Shown in pieces: positions 34,296-42,926 of a DNA stretch of 64,000 nucleotides (within the stretch, counting starts at the first letter, position 1; each line of letters begins with the position of its first letter). This stretch comes from Mesorhizobium_G sp050247155 (GTDB lineage Bacteria; Pseudomonadota; Alphaproteobacteria; Rhizobiales; Rhizobiaceae): contig JBFWUS010000012.1 in the NCBI GenBank assembly GCA_050247155.1, positions 1 through 64,000 on the forward strand. The letters are read 5' to 3'. A program made the translations under genes and the position numbers. Below the pieces are notes generated by a model, which saw only the letters and a list, made by a program, of their open reading frames with translations, made no database searches and was not told the origin of the DNA.

Positions 34296-34691
34296 CTATT
34301 CGGGAACGACAGCGGTGGCTTGAATCTCGATCTTGGCGCGATCTTCAACCAGCGCCACGACCTGCACGGCCGCCATGGCCGGGAAATGACGTCCGATCAC
34401 GTCGCGATAGGCCTGGCCGATGCCGCGGAGATTTCCGGTGTATTCCTTCTTGTCGGTGAAATACCAGGTCATCGAGGTAATGTGGCTGGGTTCTGCGCCA
34501 CCAGCCGCAAGGACTGCAACGATATTCTCCAGCGTCTGGCGCACCTGCCCGACGAAATCATCTGTCTCGAACTGGCACTGCGCATTCCAGCCGATCTGGC
34601 CGCCGACAAAAATGGTGCGTCCGCTGGCGGCGACGCCGTTGGCATAGCCGATCGGCTTCGCCCAGCCCTCCGGCTGCAGGATTTCATGCAT
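34296..34691 (-). CDS. RidA/YjgF-family protein of the 2-aminobenzoyl-CoA operon
   Basis: A protein of 131 aa. The RidA fold pattern is complete (PIGYANGVAASGRTIFVGGQIG, LENIVAVLAAGGAEPSHITSMTWYFTD, VQVVALVEDRAKIEIQATAVVP). RidA proteins hydrolyse imines and enamines, releasing ammonia. The start overlaps the thioesterase gene by 8 nt and the stop is 7 nt before the hydratase/ligase pseudogene. After ring reduction of 2-aminobenzoyl-CoA an enamine or imine must lose ammonia, so a role in that step is plausible, though not shown. Confidence 0.85.
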   Translation of the reverse strand: MHEILQPEGWAKPIGYANGVAASGRTIFVGGQIGWNAQCQFETDDFVGQVRQTLENIVAVLAAGGAEPSHITSMTWYFTDKKEYTGNLRGIGQAYRDVIGRHFPAMAAVQVVALVEDRAKIEIQATAVVPE

Positions 34692-35100
34692 ATGTCGTCT
34701 CCAAACGTTCTTCGAGAGCCGCACGGATATCATCCGGCCACACGATCGATTTGTGGGTATCGAGCGACGTCGCCACTACGCTGTGGCGCGCGCTCCAAAG
34801 CGGCCTGCCGCCGGCCGAGACCTTGTGCTCAAGGTCCAACGACGAGCGCCCGACGCGCCTGACGAAAAGCTCGAAGTCGAGCGTGTCGCCATGAAAGCCG
34901 GGATGGACAAAAGCAAGGTCGAGCTTGACCGTCGGCGTACCGATGCGGCGCTTGTCGATGAGTTCCCTGAAAGGCGCGCCAATCGACGCGAAAAACTCCT
35001 CCAGAACACCTGCAAGAATGTTCAGATAGGAGGGGAAATAGGCGATGCCGGATGGATCGCAGTCCCCAAAGCGCAACGGTCGGCTGAGACGGAAGGACAA
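34684..35100 (-). CDS. Hotdog-fold acyl-CoA thioesterase (4-hydroxybenzoyl-CoA thioesterase family)
   Basis: A protein of 138 aa. The catalytic Asp is in RFGDCDPSGIAYFPSYLN near residue 16, the classic 4HBT motif. It hydrolyses aryl- or acyl-CoA esters, perhaps to save CoA when CoA-thioesters of non-degradable analogues accumulate. It lies 15 nt after the glutaryl-CoA dehydrogenase gene and overlaps ridA. Similar thioesterases accompany box and 2-aminobenzoyl-CoA clusters. The exact substrate is unknown. Confidence 0.88.
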   Translation of the reverse strand: MSFRLSRPLRFGDCDPSGIAYFPSYLNILAGVLEEFFASIGAPFRELIDKRRIGTPTVKLDLAFVHPGFHGDTLDFELFVRRVGRSSLDLEHKVSAGGRPLWSARHSVVATSLDTHKSIVWPDDIRAALEERLETTYA

Positions 35101-35115
35101 GGCCGATAACCCCGG

Positions 35116-36312
35116 TCAGTTCGCGAAAGCCGGGATGCCGGTAATGGCGCGGCCGAGGATCAGAGCGTGGATGTCGTGCGTGCCCTCATAGGTGTTGACG
35201 ACTTCCAGGTTGACCAGATGCCGCGCGACCGGAAATTCGTCGGATATGCCGTTGCCGCCGAGCATGTCGCGGGCGGTGCGCGCGATCTCCAGCGCCTTGC
35301 CGCAGGAATTGCGCTTGACGACGGAAGTCATCTCAACCGGCGGGTGGCCCTCATCCTTTATGCGGCCGAGCCTGAGGCACAGCTGAAGTCCGAGCGAGAT
35401 TTCCGTCGCCATGTCGGCCAGCTTCTTCTGGATCAACTGGTTCGCGGCCAGCGGCCGACCGAACTGCTTGCGGTCGATCACATATTGTCGGGCGGTCTCA
35501 TAGCAGGACTCGGCAGCGCCGAGCGCGCCCCAGGCGATCCCGAAACGGGCGGAGTTGAGGCAAGTGAACGGGCCTTTCAGGCCGCCGACATCCGGCAGCA
35601 TGTTTTCAGCCGGGACGAACACATCGTCCATGATGATCTGGCCGGTGATGGAAGCGCGCAGCCCGACCTTGCCGTGGATGGCCGGAGCGGAAAGCCCCTT
35701 CCAGCCTTTCTCAAGAATGAAGCCGCGAATGACGCCATCTTCGGTCTTGGCCCAGACGACGAAAACATCGGCGATCGGTGAGTTGGAAATCCAGGTCTTC
35801 GACCCGCTGAGCAGATAGCCGCCGTCGGCCTTCTTTGCCCGCGTCGCCATCGAGCCCGGATCGGAGCCGTGATCGGGCTCCGTCAGGCCGAAGCAGCCGA
35901 TACGGGTGCCCGCGATCAGTCCGGGGAGGTATTTGCGCTTCTGGTCTTCACTGCCGAATGTGTAGATCGGGACGATGACGAGCGAAGATTGCACGCTCAT
36001 CATCGAGCGGTAGCCGGAGTCGATGCGCTCGATTTCGCGGGCGATCAGGCCGTAGGAGACATAGTTCAGTCCGGCGCCGCCATACTCCTCCGACACGGTT
36101 GGTCCGAGCAGGCCGAGTTCGCCCATTTCACGGAAGATCGCGGCGTCGGTCCTTTCGTGCCGGAAGGCGTCCGTAACGCGCGGCAGGAGCTTGTCCTGGG
36201 CGTAGGCGCGCGCGGTGTCGCGCACCATGCGTTCTTCCTCGCCAAGCTGGGTATCGAGGCCGAACGGATCGGCCCAGTCGAAGGCACCCGCCTTGGAAAC
36301 TTGCTTGTTCAT
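35116..36312 (-). CDS. gcdH: Glutaryl-CoA dehydrogenase
   Basis: A protein of 398 aa with the acyl-CoA dehydrogenase three-domain fold. GcdH-specific stretches are FDWADPFGLDTQLGEEERMVRD at the start and NTYEGTHDIHALILGRAITG at the end, holding the catalytic Glu. It oxidises and decarboxylates glutaryl-CoA to crotonyl-CoA using FAD and ETF. In this operon glutaryl-CoA would be the product of beta-oxidation after ring opening of the reduced aminobenzoyl-CoA. It lies 8 nt from the other acyl-CoA dehydrogenase gene. Confidence 0.92.
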   Translation of the reverse strand: MNKQVSKAGAFDWADPFGLDTQLGEEERMVRDTARAYAQDKLLPRVTDAFRHERTDAAIFREMGELGLLGPTVSEEYGGAGLNYVSYGLIAREIERIDSGYRSMMSVQSSLVIVPIYTFGSEDQKRKYLPGLIAGTRIGCFGLTEPDHGSDPGSMATRAKKADGGYLLSGSKTWISNSPIADVFVVWAKTEDGVIRGFILEKGWKGLSAPAIHGKVGLRASITGQIIMDDVFVPAENMLPDVGGLKGPFTCLNSARFGIAWGALGAAESCYETARQYVIDRKQFGRPLAANQLIQKKLADMATEISLGLQLCLRLGRIKDEGHPPVEMTSVVKRNSCGKALEIARTARDMLGGNGISDEFPVARHLVNLEVVNTYEGTHDIHALILGRAITGIPAFAN

Positions 36313-36320
36313 GGTCGTTC

Positions 36321-37517
36321 CTATCGTTTCGCTGCCTTCATCAGTTCGCGGCCGATGATGAGTTTCTGGACTTCCGTCGCGCCTTCGTAGATGCGCAGCG
36401 CCCGGATCTCGCGATAAAGCCGCTCAGTGATTTCGCCGACGCGCACGCCGCGGCCGCCGAACATCTGCAGCGCCTGGTCGATCACCCATTGGGCGTTCTC
36501 GGTCGCCGTCATCTTGGCCATGGCGGCCTCGCGGGTGATCGGCAGTTTCTGCACGTCGCGCCGCCAGGCGGTGCGCACGGTCAGCAGCGAGGCGGCATCG
36601 ATGGCCGTGGCCATCTCTCCGAGCGTGCTCTGGGCGGTCGGCAGGTCGGCCAGCGTCGCTCCGAACATTTTTCGCGACTTGGCGTGGGCAACTGCCTCGT
36701 CCAACGCCCGGCGGGCGAAGCCGAGCGCGGCTGCCGCCACCGAGGGGCGGAAGATGTCGAGCGTGCGCATCGCGATTTTGAAGCCTTCACCGGGTGCGCC
36801 GAGAAGCTGCGATGCCGGGACACGGCAATTGTCAAAGCGGATGCGCGCAAGCGGATGCGGCGCGACGGTTTCGATGCGCTCGGCGATGGTGAAGCCGGGC
36901 GTGTCGGCATGGACAACGAAGGCCGAGATGCCGCGCGTGCCGGGCGCTTCGCCGGTGCGGGCGAAGACGGTGTAGACGTCGGCGATGCCGCCGTTGGAGA
37001 TGAAGATCTTCTCGCCGTCGAGCACATAGTCGTCACCCTCGCGGCGGGCGCTGGTGCTCATCGCGGCTACATCCGAGCCAGCTTCCGGCTCGGTCAGCGC
37101 GAAGGCTGAAATCAGTTCACCTCTGGCGATCTTCGGCAGGATCGCCTGCTTAACCTCTTCCGAACCCGACAGGCTGATCGCGCCGGTGCCGAGCCCCTGC
37201 ATCGCGAAGGCGAAATCGGCCAGACCGTCGGCATAGGCAAGCGTCTCGCGGATCAGGCAGAGCGAACGGCTGTCGATCTCCCCAGCCGCGCCGCCATAGG
37301 CAGCCGGAACACAATTGCGCAGGAAGCCGGCAGCGCCCAGCGCCCTGACCAGCCGCTTGCAGCTTGCATCGGCGTCGGCATGGTCGATCTCGCCCAGCCC
37401 GCTGGCGGCGATGAAGCCGTCAAGCTCGCGAACCAGTGCACGATGACCGTCGGCGAAAAACGGCCAGTCGAGATGATCGCGGCTCGGTGCGCCGACCGCT
37501 TTTGCATGTGCCGTCAT
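36321..37517 (-). CDS. Acyl-CoA dehydrogenase
   Basis: A protein of 398 aa. Family signatures ISAFALTEPEAGSDVAAM (FAD region) and IYEGATEVQKLIIGREL (catalytic Glu near 381) are present, with the FGGRGVRVGEITERLYREIRAL C-terminal helix. It introduces a double bond into an acyl-CoA, passing electrons to ETF. It stands between the enoyl-CoA hydratase and gcdH genes of the anthranilate operon with gaps of 3 and 8 nt. The substrate is probably a cyclic or dicarboxylic acyl-CoA intermediate, which is inference. Confidence 0.9.
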   Translation of the reverse strand: MTAHAKAVGAPSRDHLDWPFFADGHRALVRELDGFIAASGLGEIDHADADASCKRLVRALGAAGFLRNCVPAAYGGAAGEIDSRSLCLIRETLAYADGLADFAFAMQGLGTGAISLSGSEEVKQAILPKIARGELISAFALTEPEAGSDVAAMSTSARREGDDYVLDGEKIFISNGGIADVYTVFARTGEAPGTRGISAFVVHADTPGFTIAERIETVAPHPLARIRFDNCRVPASQLLGAPGEGFKIAMRTLDIFRPSVAAAALGFARRALDEAVAHAKSRKMFGATLADLPTAQSTLGEMATAIDAASLLTVRTAWRRDVQKLPITREAAMAKMTATENAQWVIDQALQMFGGRGVRVGEITERLYREIRALRIYEGATEVQKLIIGRELMKAAKR

Positions 37518-37520
37518 CGC

Positions 37521-38369
37521 TCAGTTCCCCTTGAAGGCCGGTTTCTGCTTCGCGGCGAAGGCTTCGAAGGCGCGGCGGAAATCGCCGGTCGCCATGCAGA
37601 TCGCCTGCGCCTGCGCCTCGCTCTCGATCAGTTGGTCGATGCCCATCGCCCATTCCTGGTCGAGCATCTTTTTGGTCATGGCGTGCGCGAACCACGGGCC
37701 GTCGGCGAGGTTGCGGGCGAATTTCTGTGCCTCGGTAAGCAGCGCGCCGCGCTCGTGCAGCGCGTTGTAGAAACCCCAGGCATGGCCCTCGGCGGCGGTC
37801 ATGGCGCGGCCGGTGAACAGAAGCTCGGCGGCGCGGCCCTGGCCGATAATGCGTGGAAGAATGCCGCAAGCGCCCATGTCCGCCCCAGCGAGACCAACAC
37901 GGGTGAACAGGAAGGCTGTCTTCGCTTCCGGCGTGGCGACGCGGTGGTCGGCCGCCATGGCGAGGATCGCACCGGCGCCGGCGCAGATGCCGTCGATAGC
38001 GGCGATGATCGGCTGTGGGCAGGCCCGCATCTGGCGCACCAGATCGCCGGTCATGCGGGTGAAGTCGAGCAGATCGGGTATCGACATCCGCGTCAGCGGC
38101 TCGATGATGTCGAAGACGTCGCCGCCGGAGGAGAAGTTGTTTTCAGCGCCGGTGATAACCACGGCGCGCACATCGCTGGCGCGGCCGAGCGCCCGGAACA
38201 GGTCGGTAAGCTCCTCATAGCTCTCGAAGGTCAGCGGGTTCTTCTTCTCGGGCCGGCTGAGCGTGATGGTTGCGACGCGTCCGTCGGCATCCGTCTCGAA
38301 CAGGAAGTGCTTTGGCTTGTGGCCCTGGAAAGGACGTTTCTTGTCCTGCATCGGGTTGGTCATCGTCAT
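37521..38369 (-). CDS. Enoyl-CoA hydratase/isomerase family protein
   Basis: A protein of 282 aa of the crotonase fold. The oxyanion-hole stretches are GAENNFSSGGDVFDII and AIDGICAGAGAILAMAADHR, and VGLAGADMGACGILPRIIG follows. The catalytic Glu positions of ECH1 appear replaced (GADMGAC region), so ring hydrolysis or isomerase chemistry is as likely as hydration. The close benzoyl-CoA-pathway homologues open reduced rings. The start overlaps the SDR stop (ATGA). Confidence 0.88.
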   Translation of the reverse strand: MTMTNPMQDKKRPFQGHKPKHFLFETDADGRVATITLSRPEKKNPLTFESYEELTDLFRALGRASDVRAVVITGAENNFSSGGDVFDIIEPLTRMSIPDLLDFTRMTGDLVRQMRACPQPIIAAIDGICAGAGAILAMAADHRVATPEAKTAFLFTRVGLAGADMGACGILPRIIGQGRAAELLFTGRAMTAAEGHAWGFYNALHERGALLTEAQKFARNLADGPWFAHAMTKKMLDQEWAMGIDQLIESEAQAQAICMATGDFRRAFEAFAAKQKPAFKGN

Positions 38370-39142
38370 CCTCCCAGGACTTCGCCACCGGCGACCGGGA
38401 TCGCCTGGCCTGTGATTGCGGTTGCCTTTTCGGAGGCGAGCCAGAGCACTGTGTCGGCCACTTCCTGCGGCGTCACCAGCCGCCCCTGCGGGTTGGAACG
38501 GGCAAGCGCGGCGCGCGCCTCATCGGCCGAGCGCCCGGTCTTGCCGGTGATCGTCTCCACCGCGCCATCAAGCAGCGGCGTGTCGGTGAAGCCGGGGCAG
38601 ACGGCATTGACGGTGACGTCGGTGCGGGCAAGCTCCAGGGCCAGCGCACGCGTCAACCCGACGACGCCATGCTTCGAGGCGCAATAGGCAGAGACATAGG
38701 CATAGCCGGTCAGGCCCGCGGTGCTGGCGACATTGACGATGCGGCCGTTTCCGGCACGCCTGACCGAGGCAAGGGCGACCTGTGTCACCAGGAACGTGCC
38801 GGTGAGATTGACGCCGATCACCCGGCTCCACAAGGCAAGGTCGGTCTTCTCGAAAGGCGCAGACGGCGCTTCGCCTGCGCAATTGACCAACACGGCGATG
38901 TCGCCGAAGCGCTCGACCGCCCTGGCAACGCCTGCCTCGACCGAAGCGACGTCAGTGACGTCGAAGCCATCAACTAGATGCGCCTGACCACCTGTATCGA
39001 CAATCTCGGCGCGAACGGCTTCGAGCGGCGCGGCGCGGCGGCCGCAGAGGCTGACGCGATGACCATTGGCGGCAAGCCCCAGCGCAATGGCCTTGCCGAT
39101 GCCGCTGCCGGCGCCGGTAACGAGAGCGTGACGCTCGCTCAT
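38366..39142 (-). CDS. Short-chain dehydrogenase/reductase of the 2-aminobenzoyl-CoA operon
   Basis: A protein of 258 aa. The NAD motif is VTGAGSGIGKAIA, NCAGE is the core strand, and the active site is Ser in NVASTAGLTG with YCASKHG (Tyr-X3-Lys). The ATG at 39142 overlaps the TAA of the monooxygenase/reductase gene (TAATG). It probably oxidises a hydroxyacyl-CoA or reduces a keto intermediate in the degradation of the dearomatised ring. The longer frame from 39304 lies inside the upstream gene and is rejected. Confidence 0.9.
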   Translation of the reverse strand: MSERHALVTGAGSGIGKAIALGLAANGHRVSLCGRRAAPLEAVRAEIVDTGGQAHLVDGFDVTDVASVEAGVARAVERFGDIAVLVNCAGEAPSAPFEKTDLALWSRVIGVNLTGTFLVTQVALASVRRAGNGRIVNVASTAGLTGYAYVSAYCASKHGVVGLTRALALELARTDVTVNAVCPGFTDTPLLDGAVETITGKTGRSADEARAALARSNPQGRLVTPQEVADTVLWLASEKATAITGQAIPVAGGEVLGG

Positions 39143-41463
39143 TACTTCACCACCGGGGCGGTCGTGGCGCGCTCCAGATTGCTCATATATTGGGCGCGCG
39201 CCGAATGATACTGCTTCGGCCAGACTTGTTCCGCATAACCGATCTTGGCCGCCTCGTGCATCACGAAGGCCGGGTCGGCGAGATGCGGGCGGGCGACGGC
39301 GCACAGGTCGGCACGGCCCGCGGCGATGATCGAGTTGGCGTGATCGGCCTCCGAGATCGCGCCGACGGCGATGGTCGGCACCTGGATCTCGTTGCGGATC
39401 TTGTCCGCGAACGGCGTTTGGAACAGGCGGCCATAGACCGGCTTTTCTTCCTTCACCACCTGACCCGACGAGCAGTCGATCATGTCGGCCCCAGCCTCCT
39501 TGAACATGCGTGCAAAGATCGCGGCGTCCTCCGGCGTGTTGCCGCCTTCGTGCCAGTCATTGGTGGAAAGGCGCACCGAGATCGGCCTGTCTTCCGGCCA
39601 GACGGCGCGAATGGCGCGGAATACTTCGAGCGGGAAGCGCGCCCGGCCCTCATGGTCACCGCCATATTCATCGTCACGCAGATTGGTCAGCGGCGACAGG
39701 AAGGACGACAGCAGATAGCCGTGGGCGGCATGCAGTTCGAGGATGTCGAAGCCAATAGCGGCAGCGCGTTCGGTAGCCGAGACAAAATCAGCCTTGACGC
39801 GATCCATGTCCTCGCGGGTCACGGCGCGTGGCATCTCGGAATTCTTGAGATAAGGCATCGCCGAGGCCGAGATCAGCGGCCAGCCGCCTGTGATCACCGG
39901 CTGATCGATGCCTTCCCAAGGAACCCTTGTCGCCCCCTTGCGGCCGGCATGGCCAAGCTGCATCCCGATCTTGGCCGGCGTCTGCCGATGCACGAAGTCG
40001 ACCATCCGCTTAAAGGCCGCGGCCTGCTCCTCATTCCACAGACCGAGGCAGCCGGGAGTGATGCGGGCATCGGGCGACACGCAGGTCATTTCCGGGAAGA
40101 CGAGTGCCGCGCCGCCCATGGCGCGCGCGCCGATATGCACGAGGTGGAAATCGTCGGGCAGGCCGTCGGTGGCCGAATACATGGCCATCGGCGACATCAC
40201 GATGCGGTTCTTCAGCGTCAGCCCCCGGATCGAATAGGGCGTAAACATGGGTGGAACCGGCTTGCCGTTCGGCTGGGCCGGCGCTCCGGCCCGCTCGGCA
40301 AACCAGCGCTCATAGCCTTCCAACCAGTCCTTGTCGCGCAGGCGCAAATTCTCGTGGCTGATCCGCTGCGAGCGCGTCAGCATCGAATACATGAACTGTT
40401 CGGGCTCAAGCGTGTCGGCATAGCGTTTGCCGACGACCTCGAACCACTCCATCGCGTTGCGCGCAGCGTTCTGGATGCGCGCAACGTCGACGCGGCGCAC
40501 TTCTTCATAGGCCGACAGCACGGTCGGGATGCTGGCCTTGTCATGGCCGATCAGGTCAAACTGGCGGGTGAGTTCGATGGCATCGTCGATGGCGAGTTTC
40601 GTGCCCGAACCAATGGCGAAATGGGCGGTGTGGGCGCTGTCGCCCATCAGGACGACATGGCTGTTGCCGTTGAAGTGACTCCACTTCTCGCAGATCAGGC
40701 GGCCGAAATTCAGCCAGGCCGAGCCGCGCATATGGCGGGCATTGGTCATCAGCTTGTGGCCGTCGAGCGTTTCGGCGAACAGCTTCTCGCAGAAGGCGAT
40801 GGACTGGTCCTGGTCCATCTGGTCGATGCCATGCGCCTTGAACACTTCGTCGGTGGTTTCGACAATGAAGGTCGAGGTGTTGTCGTCGAAACGGTAGATA
40901 TGGGCCTGGAACCAGCCGTGCTCGGTGCGCTGGAAATCGAAGGTGAAAGCGTCGAAACGCTTGTTGGTGCCGAGCCAGATGAACCGGTTGGGCCGCGTCA
41001 CCATGTCCGGCTTGAAGACGTCCGCATATTTATGCCGGATGCGTGAATTGACGCCATCGGAGGAGATGATCAGGTCGGCGTCGGGGAACTCCTCGTCGCC
41101 CTGAACCTCGGTTTCGAACACCAGCTCAACGCCAAGTTCGATGCAGCGCTCCTGCAGGATGTTGAGCATCTTCTTGCGGCCGATACCGACGAAGCCGTGG
41201 CCGGTGGTGCGGATCTTGCGGCCCTTGAACACCAGTTCGATGTCGTCCCAATGGTTGAACGCATCCTCGATGGTTGCCGCAGTCTGCGGATCCCACTGGC
41301 GCATCGACTGCATCGTGGCGTCGGAGAACACCACGCCCCAGCCGAACGTGTCGAAGGGCCGGTTGCGCTCGACCACCGTGACATGATGAGCTGGGTGCTG
41401 CTTTTTCATCAGCAGGGCAAAATAGAGGCCGGCCGGCCCGCCGCCAATGCAGACTATGCGCAT
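39142..41463 (-). CDS. 2-aminobenzoyl-CoA monooxygenase/reductase (flavoprotein hydroxylase-OYE fusion)
   Basis: A protein of 773 aa made of two enzymes. Residues 1 to about 380 form a salicylyl-CoA 5-hydroxylase-like FAD monooxygenase (RIVCIGGGPAGLYFALLM, SSDGVNSRIRHKY, VVLMGDSAHTAHFAIGSG). Residues about 400-765 form an old-yellow-enzyme FMN reductase (FTPYSIRGLTLKNRIVMSPM, GMQLGHAGRKG, ELHAAHGYLLSSFLSPLTN). The family prototype of Azoarcus evansii hydroxylates and then reduces 2-aminobenzoyl-CoA to a non-aromatic oxo-cyclohexene carbonyl-CoA. It is the first enzyme gene of the operon and has a MarR-type palindrome at 41537-41550, just upstream. A salicylyl-CoA hydroxylase function is the main alternative. 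Confidence 0.88.
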   Translation of the reverse strand: MRIVCIGGGPAGLYFALLMKKQHPAHHVTVVERNRPFDTFGWGVVFSDATMQSMRQWDPQTAATIEDAFNHWDDIELVFKGRKIRTTGHGFVGIGRKKMLNILQERCIELGVELVFETEVQGDEEFPDADLIISSDGVNSRIRHKYADVFKPDMVTRPNRFIWLGTNKRFDAFTFDFQRTEHGWFQAHIYRFDDNTSTFIVETTDEVFKAHGIDQMDQDQSIAFCEKLFAETLDGHKLMTNARHMRGSAWLNFGRLICEKWSHFNGNSHVVLMGDSAHTAHFAIGSGTKLAIDDAIELTRQFDLIGHDKASIPTVLSAYEEVRRVDVARIQNAARNAMEWFEVVGKRYADTLEPEQFMYSMLTRSQRISHENLRLRDKDWLEGYERWFAERAGAPAQPNGKPVPPMFTPYSIRGLTLKNRIVMSPMAMYSATDGLPDDFHLVHIGARAMGGAALVFPEMTCVSPDARITPGCLGLWNEEQAAAFKRMVDFVHRQTPAKIGMQLGHAGRKGATRVPWEGIDQPVITGGWPLISASAMPYLKNSEMPRAVTREDMDRVKADFVSATERAAAIGFDILELHAAHGYLLSSFLSPLTNLRDDEYGGDHEGRARFPLEVFRAIRAVWPEDRPISVRLSTNDWHEGGNTPEDAAIFARMFKEAGADMIDCSSGQVVKEEKPVYGRLFQTPFADKIRNEIQVPTIAVGAISEADHANSIIAAGRADLCAVARPHLADPAFVMHEAAKIGYAEQVWPKQYHSARAQYMSNLERATTAPVVK

Positions 41464-41536
41464 TCACTCCTCCCAAGCGTTTCAGCAAACAGGCATGCCG
41501 CCAGCAGACTTCGACTATGAACTCGATCTGAAAAAA

Positions 41537-41550
41537 CTTCAAGCTTAAAA
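41537..41550. promoter_or_regulatory. Putative MarR operator upstream of the monooxygenase/reductase gene
   Basis: CTTCAAGCTTAAAA is a degenerate 14-bp palindrome (pattern CTTNAANNTTNAAG with two arm mismatches) 74 nt upstream of the 41463 start. It shares 10 of 14 positions with the site at 42167-42180 before the MarR gene. Confidence 0.45.
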
Positions 41551-41619
41551 TAATTATCGGCAACTTCCTTGCATAATGAGGCTCGATCGATGGAGTTGGG
41601 AGGGGCTGACGCCGGGCGT

Positions 41620-42084
41620 TCAGCTTTGGTCCAGGGCGGTCACGATCGACCGTTTCAGTTTGCCGAGGCGGTCGAGAAGCACTTCCGCATCCTTAAGTGG
41701 AAGCTCTGCGAACATCCCTGAAACCCACTCGGCGTGGGCGTCCGCCATCTTCTTGAATTCAGCGCGGCCGAACAGGGTCAATGCAATGATCTGCACGCGG
41801 CGGTCGTTTGGCGAGGTGGTGCGGCTGATATGGCCGCTTTCAACGAGGCGTTCGACCAGCGCCGTCATATTGCCTGCCGAAACCATCATGCGCTTGGACA
41901 CGTCGCCCAGCACCATGCCCTCCTTAGCGCGTTCGAGCTGCGCCATCAGGTCGAAACGCGGCAAGGTAGAACCGAATTCCTCTCGGAGCCGGCGACGGAT
42001 TTCGGTCTCGACCAGAGCTGAACAAGTCAGAAGCCGAAGCCAGAGCCTGAGTTCTGTGCCATGGTCGGCGGGCGCTTCCAGCAC
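41620..42084 (-). CDS. MarR-family transcriptional regulator
   Basis: About 154 aa from a GTG at 42084 with a GGAGAG site. The winged helix-turn-helix is clear (LPRFDLMAQLERAKEGMVLGDVSKRMMVS then GNMTALVERLVESGHISRTTSPNDRRVQIIALTLFG). MarR proteins beside aromatic-CoA operons typically repress them until an aryl-CoA is bound. It lies upstream of and co-directional with the 2-aminobenzoyl-CoA operon, and similar palindromes precede both itself and that operon, consistent with joint repression. Ligand inferred only. Confidence 0.9.
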   Translation of the reverse strand: MLEAPADHGTELRLWLRLLTCSALVETEIRRRLREEFGSTLPRFDLMAQLERAKEGMVLGDVSKRMMVSAGNMTALVERLVESGHISRTTSPNDRRVQIIALTLFGRAEFKKMADAHAEWVSGMFAELPLKDAEVLLDRLGKLKRSIVTALDQS

Positions 42085-42166
42085 CTTCGTCTCTCCGTCG
42101 ATCCGCTATTCTTCCAAGGTCTCGATCATCATCATCATTTTCAGTCGTGTCTGTTGCGCGGCAATC

Positions 42167-42180
42167 CTTGAACGTTAAAG
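42167..42180. promoter_or_regulatory. Putative MarR operator upstream of marR
   Basis: CTTGAACGTTAAAG is a 14-bp palindrome with one arm mismatch, 83 nt upstream of the GTG start of the MarR gene. It matches the site before the monooxygenase/reductase gene. Confidence 0.45.
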
Positions 42181-42274
42181 TAATATGATCGGGACAGCGG
42201 CATCAAGATTGAAGATGCCCTTCGTCAGGATCGGAGGAGGCGGACGCCGATTTCACTGGGAGAGGACGCAGTTC

Positions 42275-42925
42275 ATGCCGTTTCACAAGGTTGAGGACTG
42301 GAGCGACGCTTACGCGAGCAGTCCTCATATTTTTCCGGTGGCGGCGACTACCCGGCGCGCCGGGTGGCGGAAGCCGCGGCCTTTCGCGACCGGATGAAAG
42401 TGCAAGGGCGAGCACGGCTGGATCTCGTCTACGGGCAGGCGGAGCGCAATGTCTTCGATCTGTTCCTGCCGGCAGAGGCCCCCCTCGGCCTGCTGGTCTT
42501 CGTCCATGGCGGCTTCTGGCTGGCCTACGACAAGTTGTCCTCGTCACATTTCGCAGAAGGGCCAACCAACGCCGGCTTTGCCGTCGCGTTGCCGAGTTAT
42601 CGGCGGCGCCGTCGGTGCGCATCGCCGACATCGGCCGTGCAATCGGTGCGGCGGTCAATCGTTGCGCGGATGAGATTTCAGGACCGATCGTTCTGGTGGG
42701 ACATTCGGCCGGCGGGCACCTCGTCACACGCCAGATATGTCGGGATTCGACCCTGGATGCAGCGGTCGCGGAGCGCATCAGGCATGTCGTGTCGATTTCG
42801 GGCCTGCATGATCTGAGGCCGTTGATGAAGGCGGAAATGACCGGCAAGCTCAAGCTGGACATGACGGGGACCCACGCCGAAAGCGTCGTCGGCCGGGTTG
42901 CGTATCTTTTCGCCGTGGACGCCGG
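42275..42925 (+). pseudogene. Broken kynurenine formamidase-like alpha/beta hydrolase
   Basis: An ATG at 42275 begins MPFHKVEDWSDAYASSPHI. The frame then shifts near 42330 to another phase reading YPARWVAEAAAFRDRMKVQG and LLVFVHGGFWLAYDK. A second shift near 42600 leads to the third phase with VRIADIGRAIGAAV, the nucleophile elbow VLVGHSAGGH and RHVVSISGLHDLRPL. These are the segments, in order, of arylformamidase-type hydrolases (N-formylkynurenine to kynurenine). The C-terminal part with the catalytic His is cut off where the guaA 3' end begins. Loss of function is certain; the family call is from memory. Confidence 0.75.
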
Positions 42926-42926
42926 G

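Noticed and set aside
39190..41046. Open frame of 618 codons on the plus strand
   Set aside because: Antisense shadow of the monooxygenase/reductase fusion, caused by high GC at third positions.
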